From contig NW_022260168.1 in assembly GCF_009602425.1 (NCBI RefSeq), positions 167,576 to 231,575 of the forward strand: DNA of 64,000 bases. The letters run 5' to 3'. The notes beneath the pieces are model-generated. The model was not told the origin of the DNA, did no database searches, and was given only the letters and a program-made list of their open reading frames with translations. Made by a program: the position numbers and the translations under genes. Source of the DNA: Actinia tenebrosa. Its lineage: Eukaryota > Cnidaria > Anthozoa > Actiniaria > Actiniidae. Positions 1 through 12,039 of the stretch are shown here, piece after piece. Numbering within the stretch: the first letter of the stretch is position 1; every line of letters begins with the position of its first letter.

Positions 1-440
1 GGTGTACAAAACATATCAGACTGACAAAAAATTAAATTTCCCCTTTTATACCATGATTGATTAACTTNGTAAACATGGTCCTAGTTAGTGTGTCAGTAAT
101 GTAGTGTGAACACTAGTTTGGNTTTGATATGCTGATGCTTGTTGTGGAGTGGCTCTAAAAGTCACTCCACAGCTTNCCTTCTTGAGGAAACTTGATGCTA
201 GTCTCCCCATGTCAAGATGTCTGGTCTGAAATTTGACTGTGATTATGTATATTAGCAAGTGCCAATCCAGGGGCCNAATTGTAGTCAAATAATAATAAGA
301 TTAAAGGATAAACTAAGACCTAAAAGGATTCTATGTGATGACTTTCTAGTTAACAGACACCCCTCTTGAAATCATTCTCAATCCACCACAGATTATCTAG
401 GACCAAGAAAACANAAATCATTTAGTACAATAGAACTCAC

Positions 441-3400
441 CACAGATGAAATCACACCTCCATAATGAACACCATCTGAACTGTCTTCAGGACGATCTTT
501 GGCCACCTGAGCTGCAGCATGAAGTATTCGCACAGAGGAATTATCACTGAGGAAAACACAGAAGAAGAGAAGACACATAAATATGGAATGATAGAGTTCA
601 AACAAAGAAAATCCTATTCTCAAAGGAATGACAAGTGGNNTGAAATGGGAAAACATTTNACCAAANTCACCACAANNATCGGTCCACTTTCATCTGCACA
701 TTTTTTATACCAAGCAGGTGAGCCTGTGATTTTACCCACAACTGCTAACTTCTTTATGATGCCTGACTCAGTTAAAATTTGGGTTATTAATTAAAAGGTT
801 TAAAGTGCAACTACTGTAACCNGGGCCACTTGGATCAGTTGGACAAGAGAACCAATTAAAACGCAGAATGAAAACAATGCATTCCGATTTTGAGTAGTGG
901 AGCCAATCAGAAACCTAGACTGCATGAGAATTGTAACTTAACCCTGATGTTACGTGTAAACAACTAGATAGCCATTGTCATTTTCTTGTGGGAATAAAAA
1001 GATATGTTAGAAGGCTATTGTTTTCTGCTGCTTTCTGATTGGNTCCACTACCCAAAGTTGGAATGTTTTTATTCTACGATTTGATTGGTTCTNGCCGTCT
1101 AAGTGGCCCTGGTTATAGTAGTTGCACTGTAAAGAGCAATGGAAAGAAAAACTTGAAGTACTCCATTCATAAATAGTCATAGTAAAGGTAATTATAAGAT
1201 ACCAACAAAAATCATATTCCAAATTCCAATGCTACTTAATTAATTACTGGCCAGGAATACCTTTGAAGGCTTATAAATATTAGAATAATATGCTGTTTTG
1301 GTAGATACATATTACTCACAAAACATCTTCTGCAATTTTGTTGAAGAGATCCACTTTAGGGTTTGTGATTGATTTTCTTGATCCTTTGAGAAGAGACTGT
1401 ACAACTGGTGCTGTGCAATAAATAACAGTATTCTTCTTATTTATATATGCATGCATCCATACACATATTCCCTCTTCTCATTCATATTATTCATATTTTT
1501 TTCTGGGCTGATCAAAGTCAGGGTACAACTAATTCACAGACTGAACCCTGAAACAGCCTCTGGGCTGATCTAAGTCAGGGCATGGCTGACTCACAGATTG
1601 AACCCTGAAACAACCTCTGGGCTGATCTAATTCAGGGCATGGCTAACTCACAGATTGAACCCTGAAACAACCTCTGGTCTGATCTAAGTCAGGGCATGGC
1701 TAACGCATAGATTGAACCCTGAAACAACCTCTGGGATAATCAAAGCCAGGGCACAACTAGTTCACAGATCGATGCCACCCTTTCTTCGTTCGTTAGTTCA
1801 TTTATTCATTCCATTGTTTGTTCATTCGTTCCTGCATTTATGAATTCATGCATTCTTTTGTTTTTTCCTTTCTTTAATATTAGAAATCGAGGGCAATGTA
1901 CTGGTAAAGCAGAAACCTTGCACCAGGCTCTTGAGTAAATCTCATATTCAATTCTTGTTTTTGAAATTCTTGTTTTTGAAATTCTTGTTTTTGAAATGCA
2001 TCATATGTGAGTATATTGTTAAAAACCCTTAAATCAAGGGAGAGACTTAACTAACTCAACTCACATTTGATGCCAAGTCACCCAAGACCCCACGGTAAGA
2101 GTAGAGAGACCTACTGTACACCACCCTAGATTCATAGCTCAACTCAAGCTCTATCTATGATAACTTTCTCACAAACTTAATGGTCTATTTATTTATTTTA
2201 AAAATAAGACTTTATTCTATCTTCCTATTTGCACTACTCAACTCACCTTGCTTTACCCATACTACCACNGGTGATTCTGGGAAGGGTGGCTTCAGGGTTG
2301 GCCCTGGTATTTTTGCTTCAGGTTTGTAGTTGATCTTGGACAAAACCTCTATGTAGTCTTTTAGCTTGGTTAAATTCCCTGGTAAATAGAAGATCATCTT
2401 TATTTGCAAATGAAAATAAAACAGAATTAAGAGACATAGTGACAGACAGCAATTCTACTCTGAAACAGGGTATGTAAAATCGAGCTCGCTCTGGGACAGG
2501 GTACAGTATATGAAATCATGCTCTCTCCTCTCTGGAACAGGGCATCCATTTTCGCAATACCAGAACAGGGTATGATTTTCAGCAATCTTGCTCTGGAACA
2601 GGGTCAGGGTTCAGAGGGCAGGTAGCACATCCCTACCCTAAATGGGCAAGAGTACCCCCCTCCCCCTCTCCGGGAAAACTGACTACTGACAGACAGACTG
2701 AAGTACAGACAGACAGACAGACACAAACATACAGACTTACAGGCAGACAGACAAACAGACTGTCTGACTGAAGGACAGAGACAAAGACTGACTGACTGAC
2801 AGACCGACTGACAGACTAACCTACAGGTAGACAGNCAGACAGACAGACTTACAGGCAGCATAGACAGACAGACAAACAAAATTGATAGGGAACAAAAAAC
2901 AAATACAGTAAGTTAAAAAGTAGAAAAAAACTTGTTCAAAACATAAGTTTTCTATATTTAATAACAAAAGGTCATTTTCCTTACTTTTGTACGTTGAAGC
3001 TTGCTCAATCCCCTGGCCTCTTATTGTCCACTATTTAAATAAATAGTTTAAAATAAGTAACTTTGAGTTTACAGTTCCTGTATTTCTCCCAGGATTTCCA
3101 CAGAAATTGAATTCCCTTGCCTCCCAGGAATCCTAGCNAGGTACTTGAACTCCAGCTACTGTGGTAAATACAGCACTGCCAGGAGTATACNGTACAGTAC
3201 AAGAAATCAACTTTTTAAGGTAATTTTTTTTTTAATTCAAGACTTTAAAATTCAAAAGGTAAATTAAACAACAAGTGTCAAGTGACAGGTTTAAAGTAAA
3301 AACCAAACTTACTACACTCATTCCAGTTATTATAAGCTGTGGCCTTCCCTTGGTAGACTGNAAAGAAATAAAGAAATGAAACAGGGATTGCAGAGATGGA

Positions 3401-6400
3401 TGAGGGAGCCACCCCACTTTTTACTAGCTTAAAAGCTAATACTGTGTTTAGAAATAAAAGAAATGAATAAATATATTTTAATTAAGTGTGAGTGATTCTA
3501 GCGCTTTCGCACTATTTGGGGACACTTTTTGCTCACACACACTACCACTACATTCAATATTCTATGCACACAACGCTCAAGTCACATGTTGATTTTTACG
3601 GAGGGAGGAAACTGGAATCAAACAAACTCAATTCACGTGTGGCGACTGCAGGGCTCGAACCAGCGAACCGACCCGTTGGACTCACAATGGTAAAAGACAA
3701 CGTGTTAGCCGCAAACGCCACCCATGCTACCCTCAAAACATCCTCAGTGTTTATTTCAAACTATACCTCTTTGACCCAGTCTTTTTTTGAACCCATCATT
3801 TATTTAGGACGTGGCGTAACTTCTAACTATTTAGATTACAATTTCCCTTTATTTTTAGTCTTAAATTTACATATCAGTCTCCAATATTTTCAAATCTAAT
3901 ACTGTGTAGCTACATGTACCTAGTCCCTTGAAATTAAAATTAACTACAACATACCTTGATCCAATTTTCAAATAGTTTTTCCACTGATTTGTTTACTTCT
4001 GGTTTCCAGAAATATGACTAGAATGTTTGAGAAAAAGAAGTGACATTACAGACATGAAATACAGGGGTGCGTACAGAGAAAAGCAAAGCACTGATCTCTC
4101 CCTCCCTCTCTTTGACAATATTCCAATCATAAAATGGCAAATATGAACCCTTAGTTTTCCAAAGTCTATTTACAGGCCTTTGTGTAGAACAGAATTTAAT
4201 TATTTTGTGTTTCTAGAAAAAAGGGGTTTATCTGTCATTAATTTATTTACTGTAAAAATAGGGTAGGGAATTGAGGTTGAGGGTTCAAGGATAAAAATCT
4301 AACACAATCCTTTGGGTAAATCTTAAAATCCCAAAATAAAGCATATGGTCAAAGACTATATTTTCCTACGCAGACATTCAGTAATCGTGTACTTCATGAC
4401 CAGCCGACAGGTGTCGGTCGACTATCCCCTGACTTTTGGTGGACAGTTGCCCGACTGTTGGCCGTGTGTTGGCCGACACTCAACCATCACTTCACCAACA
4501 CTCCATTATCAAATCTTTAATCTTTCAGTGACTTATTAAAACGAATACTTCAATCTTTAAAACAAAGACTTGAATAAAAAGAATACAAGAATACAAGTAA
4601 ATAAAAGCTAGTAAAAGAGCTAGATNGTATAACTTACAATAGTAATATTTCCTTCCTTGTACTGCATATCACTATGCTAAATAAAGATTAAAAAGAGAAT
4701 ATCAATGAGTTACTTATAATGAATGTACAGTAGTTCAAAAACTTCAGTGCTCCTAAATAAACTCTAGGCTGGTCTAAGTCAGGGCACAGCTAATCATTAT
4801 CTCACAGATCAAACTAGAATTAGGAGGGAGGAAAACCAGAGATCCTGGAGTTAAAACTCATCATCTAGGTAAGTTTGGAGTTAGGTATTATGGTGCGAGC
4901 TGTGCGCATCAATCAGACTACGCCCTACCACGGAGGTAACCATGGCGACCGGGCCACAGCTCACCACCTGGTACCTGTCACACTGACCACTCAGTGGAAT
5001 AATACTCACCTTGCTCCCACCAATTGAGGAGTGGGCGGGCGGGATAAAAATTTTTTTGCTGAACGCTCACAGCCAAAGCTACCAAGACTACTGGCAAAGC
5101 TGCCACTAGTCCTTAGCAAAAACGCGCCCCATCCGCCACCCCCACTGCATATCATTAGGGTGGGTAGCCGCTGGCCATTACGACTCGGTTTTAACTTGCC
5201 TGAATTTCATTTATGCTTATAAAAACCCTTGAATGAAGGAAGGTACCCAGCATGCACATTTTCTTAACAGTAAATGGGAATTTTCTCCAGGTTAAAAAAA
5301 TAAAAATTCTGGGACATTGTTGAGAGGTGATTGCTTTTAATGCACTTTTGCTTAACATTTTTGTATTTATGAAAATCCAATATACCATACAACACATACT
5401 TATCAATACCTTTTGTCCCTCTGTCATGTAAGAAGGGTTTAACGTTTTCAATAATTCATAATATAATCCACGATTTCTTGAATCTCCAACAAATGCAACT
5501 GGCTGGTTTTGTAGACAAGTTCGTATTTCACTGAAAGTGACATTTAAGAAAAAAGCAATCTTCATCAATGAAATAGCACTCATATCTGTTTTCATTATGA
5601 GCTATGTCCCCTTTGTTGGGCCGGGGGTTAGATCAAAACCATTTTTGAAAATGAACACATTCTGCCCAAACTAAAAGGGAGGGTCTTTTGGGTTAGTTTA
5701 AGAAGTTATTGTCACACTACAGTATCTATAAGTGCAAAATAATGTCCCTTAAGTGGTATAAAGATTTAATAAGAAAAATGGAGAACTAATTTTGCTTGTC
5801 ATTTTTAATCTCACACACATTACCTTGGTATATATTTATGCATCATACAACCATACGGCTGCCACATGTCATCCCGCCACCACCCTGACCCAAACATTAA
5901 AGTACAAGTGTCTGAACCTATGATAAAGAGAAAATTAATATTGTTTATTTTATCTTGTATTTTATTTATCTTCACCTACGATAGTACAGATACTAGGTAA
6001 AGGCTGGACCTGTACCCTAAACAGGTGGCCAATATTAATTACAGTGGACCCAAGTTTTTACAGCTTTTTTTCTAGTACAGTAGATCATGCCACAACCAAA
6101 CATCATAAATGAATTAAGGTAATACAGCCAACAAAATCAAGCAACTCGTTGCACAACATTGTTGCATTGCAAGTTGCAAAGCAAAAGTTGCTCATATTAC
6201 CATGCACTCACCATATGACAAATTTTTATTGTTGCAAAGAGTCAAGAGTTCCTAATTCAAGCAACAATGCAACTTTGTTGTGCATGGATTGGTAATACGA
6301 GCAACATTTTTTATATGATAAATTGCACAATTGTGTTGCCATCATTTCTGCATCTTTATCAGCAGGCTGCACAAATCAATGTTCAAATTGGAATTTCAAG

Positions 6401-7779
6401 TTATTGACTTTTGCCAAAGGAAGGTATCACAGAGGTTATTGATGGAATTCAAAGGTTTGATTGAGGATTGGAAGTTTAAATCCAAGTTCAGAATGGACTA
6501 CTTTGATGATATGGTGGTCACACAGGAAATTTTTTTATGATTCCCATTCTGGTAAATGTTTGGGTAATTTCTGGGACTTTTATGGGAAATTCACATAAAT
6601 TCCCATGATTGGGAAAATGCAACAAAATCCAAGGTTGGGAAAAAATTGTATTCCTTTCTGAATCCCCAAGATTTTTCCAAATTTGGGTTGTGATTTCCCA
6701 ATAATTTCCCAAAGTTCCCATTTGGGAAATTGAAAAAGTTTCCTGTGTCATCTTGCAAAGGGGCAAAACAAAAGAAAGATAACAGAAAAAATATATACTT
6801 TCGTGTGTTTGTCTTTTTTCATGGGTAAAGGTGATCAACATGCCATCCTTGTTCATCTTTTGTCCTATTCTCTTGTGGTCATTTTTCGATATTTTGCAAA
6901 CTCAGATATTTCAATGGCTTGTTGTGAAGTTTGTTTTTTGTTTTTCTTTCAATGCAGCCAGTCAAGAATATAAAAGGTACCCACTGATTATTTTTGACTG
7001 ACTGCAGCGAAAAACACAGAATATCGAAAAACTACCAATATCAGTCAATATTGTTAATGTAACAAAGCTCAATTTGCCCCCTTGATGCCCCATGATGCCT
7101 TGCGATTTAAGATGGCTGCCACATGGTCCAAAGCAGTCCTTTTGCCAAGGGAGGGTCTAAATCATAGAGGTTTGGAATTTATATTGATTTGTTTAACAGC
7201 ATTCAAGTTTTAACTTCAAGCACGGAAGTACAAACAAAAATCGTGTACCAATCTGTACTGTACCAGACAGCTAGATACACACCAAACAAATAATTTATCT
7301 AGGGATAAGACCTCTTCTTTATTAAAAAAGAAGATCAAATCTATCAAAAATTTAATAAAACAGCTGGAGGCAACAAGTATAGTTTTAAACAATAATTTAT
7401 TTAATAAAACAGCTGGAGGCAACAAGTATAGTTTTAAACAATAATTTATAAAATATTTGCAGTCAAGTACAGCCATGTAGTCATACTTCTACTTGATAAT
7501 AAAACGATCTTGATATAACCTTCCATATCCTGAAATAGTGCTTATTCGTAAAAAACAGACTTGACTTGACTTACCATAGCTCAGAACACGAATGAGGTGA
7601 ACAACAAAAGCAAGAACGACCAAAAAAACTGCAAAAAGCTTGCACAGTTTTTCAACCCTGGTAGATGCACTAGACGTGTGCCTTCCCTTTTCCTCCTTTT
7701 GTTTCTCTGAATGCTTCGGTACTGAGGAGTTATCGAGGTCGAAAGTTACTGTGTGTCTGTCTGTCGATCTGGCATCCAT
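441..7779 (-). CDS. CASD1: CASD1-type sialate O-acetyltransferase, N-terminal part (gene runs off the left edge)
   Basis: Golgi enzyme that O-acetylates sialic acid; a lumenal SGNH/PC-esterase-like domain is followed in the family by a multi-membrane-span region, which is not in this window. Nine coding exons were read on the minus strand: 7575-7779, 5824-5917, 5410-5530, 4638-4676, 3955-4017, 3313-3357, 2247-2378, 1320-1410, 441-546, with GT/AG edges. Phases agree except between 3313 and 2378, where one short exon is probably missing. Residues 1-44 are polar, and about 48-63 form a membrane anchor. Then come MWQPYGCMMHKY, the nucleophile block AFVGDSRNRGLYYELL (Ser about residue 117), SYFWKPEVNKSVEKL, GRPQLIITGMSV, and the DxxH block SSDGVHYGG holding the catalytic Asp and His. 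These blocks align in order with human CASD1. ATG 7779 was chosen because it leaves a short cytosolic tail as in human; an in-frame ATG at 7848 is the alternative. Confidence 0.9.
799..1133. mobile_element. MITE with long (about 110 bp) terminal inverted repeats
   Basis: The left arm (from about 799, containing AGTGCAACTACTGTAACC and later GTAGTGGAGCCAATCAGAAA) is matched by the reverse complement of the right arm ending near 1133. About 105 bp in the middle is unpaired. It lies in the CASD1 intron between exons 441-546 and 1320-1410. No ORF. Superfamily not assigned. Confidence 0.75.
1501..1775. repeat. Tandem array of a 58-bp unit (about 4.5 copies)
   Basis: The unit reads approximately CTGGGCTGATCTAAGTCAGG, GCATGGCTGACTCACAGATT, GAACCCTGAAACAACCT. 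The same unit recurs at 4765-4810, 24397-24610 (opposite strand), 35130-35180, 41440-41515 and near 62140, so it is a dispersed family. It sits in a CASD1 intron. Confidence 0.85.
2450..2880. repeat. Degenerate CTGGAACAGGG repeats and (CAGA)n microsatellite
   Basis: Positions 2450-2615 hold about five spaced copies of CTCTGGAACAGGGTA-like sequence. Positions 2690-2880 are a (CAGA)n/(GACT)n microsatellite. Both are intronic in CASD1. The apparent 91-residue minus-strand frame here is just the microsatellite translated. Confidence 0.8.
3490..3740 (-). mobile_element. tRNA-derived SINE-like copy, minus orientation
   Basis: On the minus strand a box-B-like GGTTCGAGCCCTG is preceded by an A-box-like GGCTAACACG and followed by TTTCCTCCCTCCGTAAAAAT, and then GTTGTGTGCATAGAATATTG. 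That last segment recurs at about 24090 in a BAHD1 intron. The acceptor stem does not pair, so this is not a tRNA gene. Exact ends are uncertain. Confidence 0.6.
4765..4930. repeat. Single 58-bp-family unit fused to a SINE-like core
   Basis: GGCTGGTCTAAGTCAGGGCA (58-bp family) is followed directly by AGGAGGGAGGAAAACC, which resembles the core of the SINE-like copies at 3590 and 12050. A GC-richer stretch follows to about 4980. Intronic in CASD1. Confidence 0.5.
6139..6306. repeat. GTTGCA-rich foldback sequence
   Basis: GTTGCTCATATTACCATGCAC (about 6188) pairs with GTGCATGGATTGGTAATACGAGCAAC (about 6280-6305), and many GTTGCA/TGCAAC words flank it. A similar composition recurs at 10876-11090. 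Probably a decayed foldback element in CASD1 intron 1. Confidence 0.5.
6495..7140. mobile_element. MITE (family A) carrying a second inserted MITE
   Basis: The left end GGACTACTTTGATGATATGG is inverted at the right end, where the strand reads AAGATGGCTGCCACATGGTC and then CAAAGCAGTCC. The inner right part (GGGGCAAAAC, TTTTTTCATGGGTAAAGGTG) is homologous to the copy at 8200-8476. The interior is interrupted by the element at 6521-6747. Confidence 0.75.
6521..6747. mobile_element. CACAGG-ended MITE nested inside the element at 6495-7140
   Basis: It starts CACAGGAAATTTTTTTATG and ends GAAAAAGTTTCCTGTG, which are inverted ends, and is flanked by TCA on both sides (6518-6520 and 6748-6750), a 3-bp target duplication. 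The interior is full of GGGAATT/AATTCCC words like the element at 8574-8820. CAC termini with 3-bp duplications resemble CACTA-like elements, but that assignment is tentative. Confidence 0.75.
7351..7449. repeat. Perfect 49-bp tandem duplication
   Basis: The segment starting TTTAATAAAACAGCTGGAGG occurs twice in direct tandem with a 49-bp period and no visible mismatch, in the first intron of CASD1. Confidence 0.9.
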
Positions 7780-7899
7780 TTTGGATGTTTGTAGTGAGTG
7801 GATAGCCGCTGGATAACAATATCGTGGGCGAGAGGTATGACACGTCATGATTCGTCAAATGGGTAAAATACACAGGCAAACCAAGGTAAACTCGATAAA

Positions 7900-8155
7900 C
7901 TCTTTACTTTTCTTTCTTTCTTTTATTCTCTTTCGTTTCTCTTATAAATAGATTCCTATCCTTCCCTTCTTTTCTTTTCCTTTCCTTGCTTTTTCTATTT
8001 CTCTAGCCTATTTTGCATTTGCTTTTGCCTCTTATTCTTTNCACTTCTTTTCTTTTTTCTTTCCTTTTTTCTTCGGCTTTTTTCTTTTCTTTTTTCATTC
8101 CTTCTCTTTTCCTATTTTCTTTCCTATTTTCTTCTTCGTTTTTTTCTCTTCTTTG
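7900..8155. repeat. Pyrimidine-rich low-complexity tract
   Basis: About 250 bp of TTTC/CTTTT/TTCC runs, just upstream (promoter side) of the CASD1 start. The minus-strand frame of E, K and R residues across it is composition only. Confidence 0.85.
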
Positions 8156-8179
8156 CAATATTGCAAATTTGCAATATTG
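8156..8179. repeat. Perfect 24-bp palindrome
   Basis: CAATATTGCAAA followed immediately by its exact reverse complement TTTGCAATATTG. It lies between the pyrimidine tract and the MITE at 8200. Confidence 0.9.
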
Positions 8180-8199
8180 ACTAACTACGCGGTGCAATT

Positions 8200-8476
8200 G
8201 ACTACTTCGACGATACGGCGGCCATCTCATATGTGACAGGGGAGCAAAACAAAACAAAGATGACGGAAAGTATATNGGGTTCCTGTGTTTGTCTTTTTTT
8301 CTATGGGTAAAGGTGATCGATGTACCGTTTTAATTCATCTTTTGTTGTACTCTTTCTTTGTGTTGAGCTGTTGATATCAATCAACGTCATTACTGTAACG
8401 AAGCCTGTTATTTGCCCCCTNGAATGCCCCATAATGCCTTGCAATCCAAGATGGCCGCCGTACCGTCNAAGTAGTC
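8200..8476. mobile_element. MITE (family A), uninterrupted copy
   Basis: The left end GACTACTTCGACGATACGGC plus GGCCATCT is matched in inverse by AGATGGCCGCCGTACCGTCN plus AAGTAGTC at the right end, giving 28-bp terminal inverted repeats with one or two differences. The interior matches the right half of the copy at 6495-7140. Confidence 0.85.
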
Positions 8477-8573
8477 CGCTCAGCGCTTACTACTTCATGT
8501 AAGACTTCATGAAATGGCACTATTATATTGGGTTTTATTGGTGTTATTGTTTTTGATACTATTGATTCTATTT

Positions 8574-8820
8574 CACAGGGGAAAAACCGGATTTATCAAA
8601 TTGGGAATTTCAGTAGGGAATTTCCTTGAAGTTTCGCCTTGAAAGAACGAAATGGGGAACGTGGCACTGATTCCCAATGTTAGTTTGTTGGGAATTTTGT
8701 TTTTCTATTGGGTATTAGAAGGAAATTCCCAACAATAAATCCCAACGTTGGTCGTTCGAATTGGGAATTCAAGGAAATTCCCAACAATTCCCAATTTGGG
8801 AATCCGGTTTTTTTCCTGTG
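8574..8820. mobile_element. CACAGG-ended MITE with TTT target duplication
   Basis: It begins CACAGGGGAAAAACCGGAT and ends ATCCGGTTTTTTTCCTGTG, inverted ends with a small length difference. TTT flanks both sides (8571-8573 and 8821-8823). The interior repeats GGGAATTTCC-type words. Same family as 6521-6747. Confidence 0.8.
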
Positions 8821-8823
8821 TTT

Positions 8824-11800
8824 ATGCTTGTCTAACTTCATGTNCGGCTAGAATCTTCAATATTTCGCACGTGGCTTATTTATTCAGTCCCAGTCTCACA
8901 ATGGCGTTGGAAAGCCTATTAGTAAATTGCCTAGTCTTTAGCTTTCCCTTAGTTCCAAAACACATATCATATGCCCTTACAAACAAGTTAGTTCGTTACA
9001 TGGGTTGCTTTGGTGTTAGCTCAGAGAGGGAAAGGTTGGGAGTAAGGGGAGGCGGTAGTCTATGACCCCTGTTCACGCTTGCTATACATTTACAAGTTCG
9101 TGACCCCCGTACTCAAAGGTTTCCTCTTCAATGTACCATGCTGGTGTCCATGCCATGGTAAACTAATCAAGCATAATCTGTTATTTTAGCTCAACAGGTT
9201 CTTCNTTATGACTTACCCGCTCATACCCAGTCCTACTTCTAAGGCTCACTACTGAAAACACTCGGACTAGTACTAGTAATGACAACTCTGCGAGTCTGTA
9301 CGAGTAGCTAGCTCAGTATCCGTTAACTTATAGGGTATGGATGGGGTTTAACAGTTATTTTCATGATGTTAACTGACCGCTTTTATATTTACAATACTCA
9401 GTCAGAAATCGAGAAATATTTTCAAAAAGAATAAAACTTTTNGGAAAAAGAAAATTGATAGAAACAGTTATTAAAAAGCTATTATTTTGATAAATATTAA
9501 AAAATGCTTAATTTGATATCACTCGCTCGTCGTATGGTGATGGTCAGTCCTATCGCTAGAGCCAACATCACTGTGAAATACCGGGTCGTTAGAGTTCTAG
9601 AATAATCGACGGGTTGAACNGTTTAACGCGTACGTAACGTGACGTCAGAATAGCAACGTCATCTTTATACGTTACCAGTAAATCTAGTGAATAATGGCGG
9701 CGGGTACGGTGTGTTCAATTGAGGCAATGGTGACTAAAATATAAGAGAATTGACGGAAAGAACCACTCGACAACACAGGGGAATATATAGGGTAAGATAT
9801 ACAGTATTCAGATATTCTAAATCTCAATATATAAGAGATACCTTGGGGATTTTAGCTGCTTGATAGGGCCGCCATCCATCATTTACTAAATCACCTATGG
9901 TAGATTGATTTACATACTACACTACCCGGCTATGAACTGATTCGTCGTACTGCCGTACGTTTGAATAGCGGAACAATATGGCCACAAATCAGATACCGAT
10001 GAAGATAAGCCAGAATTTAGAGACATTTATTCCTAATCTACAATTCAACACGTTACTAAAATTTTACCTGAAATTTTTAAAGTAAAATTTATTACAAGAT
10101 ATACTCTTCGAGGTTTTCTTTGGTTATGGACTGAGTTCAATTATGATTTATACTTGAAAGTTCAATTAAGGCTAAGCAGAACCTAGACAGTTAACATGGT
10201 TAATAGTATGGCTGTTTATCTTACTAGTATTGGAGTTGAAGGTTTGGGTATTCAATGATGAATATAGGACTAGCTAACTTCAAAAAATAAGGACTGTAAA
10301 GACGCTTCTCCGTGGTCCACAAGGTGTAGCCTACTTAGATGCAACGCTGACGCACTAATAATACCAATTTTTCATTTTGGTGATTATATTTATTGGATTT
10401 CGGTCAAATTGAATGAAGTATCATGTATGAGGTCGGTCTCCCCATGATCATGAATTGTAAATTTATATCGAGAAAATGCTAATCAATTCGTGAAGCAACT
10501 GGGATATTTCATTTTGGAATCACTTTTAGAAAGAGACTGAATCGAAGGCCTACAGGTTTTTTTCCAAAGACTGATCAGCGTTGCCACATTGTCTGTTAAT
10601 CCCGTTTTCGTTTTGAAGCCCATTTTCTTCCTATTATAATTTTTCTTTCGGTTTCCTTATTCTCTGGCTTGTTTATTTATTTTTGTGCTTTGTTTCAGTT
10701 TCGTTTTTCGTTCGTTCGTCCGTCTATTAGTTCCGTCGTTAGCTTCCTTCTTTCTCCCTTTNTTCCTTCTTTCTTTTCTTCCCTCCTTTTCCTGCACTCT
10801 CACTCTTTAGTAGCCGGCTTACTATACTATCCTTTTCGATTCCATGATCACCACAAATCTAAACTATCACTAAAGGCGCGACACAATTTGCATGGAGCAT
10901 TGCGGCGTGTAACCTGCAGCGTAATTTGAAAAATGTTGCGAGACAAGTTGCAGCAATCGTTGCGAAAAGTAGGATTCGTTTCTACTTTTGGCAACGATTG
11001 TGTCTCCGCGGTTGCACCGTGTAGACACTCTTGCATGAAACTCGTGTCGCAACGCTGTTGCGAAAAAAGTTGCAGAGAAAACTGGAATGCACCAAACATT
11101 ATCGCAGTGATTTGTACTTTTCGTATGCTATCTAGCAATCAATTTCATCCTAGTTTAGCCCCGTTAAAAAAGCAATACCCGAATGTTGTAGATTAATGCC
11201 TTCTTTAGTTTCTATCCTTCTTTTCCTCCCACGATTTCCCGGCTCTATGGTACCAGTGTGGTTCTAGACTTTTATTAGTCGCATGGGCGATCAAATGCTG
11301 TATCAGTATAGCCACCTAGTAGAGTGAGTAGATTTGCCCCAAGTCGACCTCTCTTGTTTACCGACCGAGGCGACTGTTTTATTCGAGCGTAGCGAGTGAG
11401 TGACGAAGTCGCGAGTTAAGATTCACTGACAAAGGGTGCTGCGGACTTTGCGAAGGTCTATTACTGTGTGTGTGGTTGTATATGTCGTACACGAGGCTCC
11501 GACATTTGAGTCCAGGAAAAATATTGTACCACATGCACAAATGGTTACAAGGAGCTTTCTCCTATGAAAGTGGTTGAGATTTATCAAACAAAAGCCAAAA
11601 AAAGCCTTCTGGTAGATGATTGGTTGCGTCGCGCTATCTTTAGAACGTTGCACTTGAGCAGTTAAGTGATCGTGCACTTCGAAGTTTATTCGATGACCAC
11701 AAAATAAGTGTCACAGGAATAGCTAGGAATCGCCCACCATTAAAAAAAATTCAATTGGGGTATGAAGCGCAGATTGGCTGTTCACAAGGATATGCACGTG

Positions 11801-12039
11801 CACGTGCTATTTGTAACTGAATTCCCTGGTAAAACAAATGAATACCCATTACGACTAGTGGTATGTATTAAATGGAGCTTTTGTACCGAATGAACGCTGA
11901 GTAAATTCAATTATAACTGCAACGTATCAAAGACAGGTAAATAAATAAAATAAAATAAATAAATCGTTCTTCTTTTTTTTTTTTTTACAAAAGTGTGGCT
12001 CTCGTTCCATGATTGAATTGGAAATTAGAAGTTAATTTT
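8824..12039. other. Gene-less stretch with one foldback
   Basis: No exon with family resemblance was found. The only clear structure is a GTTGC-rich foldback at 10876-11090, whose core pairs CAATCGTTGCGAAAAGTAG (about 10953) with CTACTTTTGGCAACGATTG (about 10983-11001). A T/C-rich tract occupies 10660-10810. Confidence 0.6.

Noticed and set aside
1501-1775. CRISPR-like array
   Set aside because: Units are directly adjacent with no unique spacers, in a eukaryotic intron.
2604-2879. Cysteine/serine-rich frame
   Set aside because: Translation of the (CAGA)n microsatellite.
3650-3735. Possible tRNA gene (GGTTCGAGCCC box)
   Set aside because: No pairing acceptor stem or plausible anticodon arm; better explained as a SINE head.
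3492-3899. 135-residue open frame
   Set aside because: It runs over a SINE-like copy in a CASD1 intron on the opposite strand and shows no domain.
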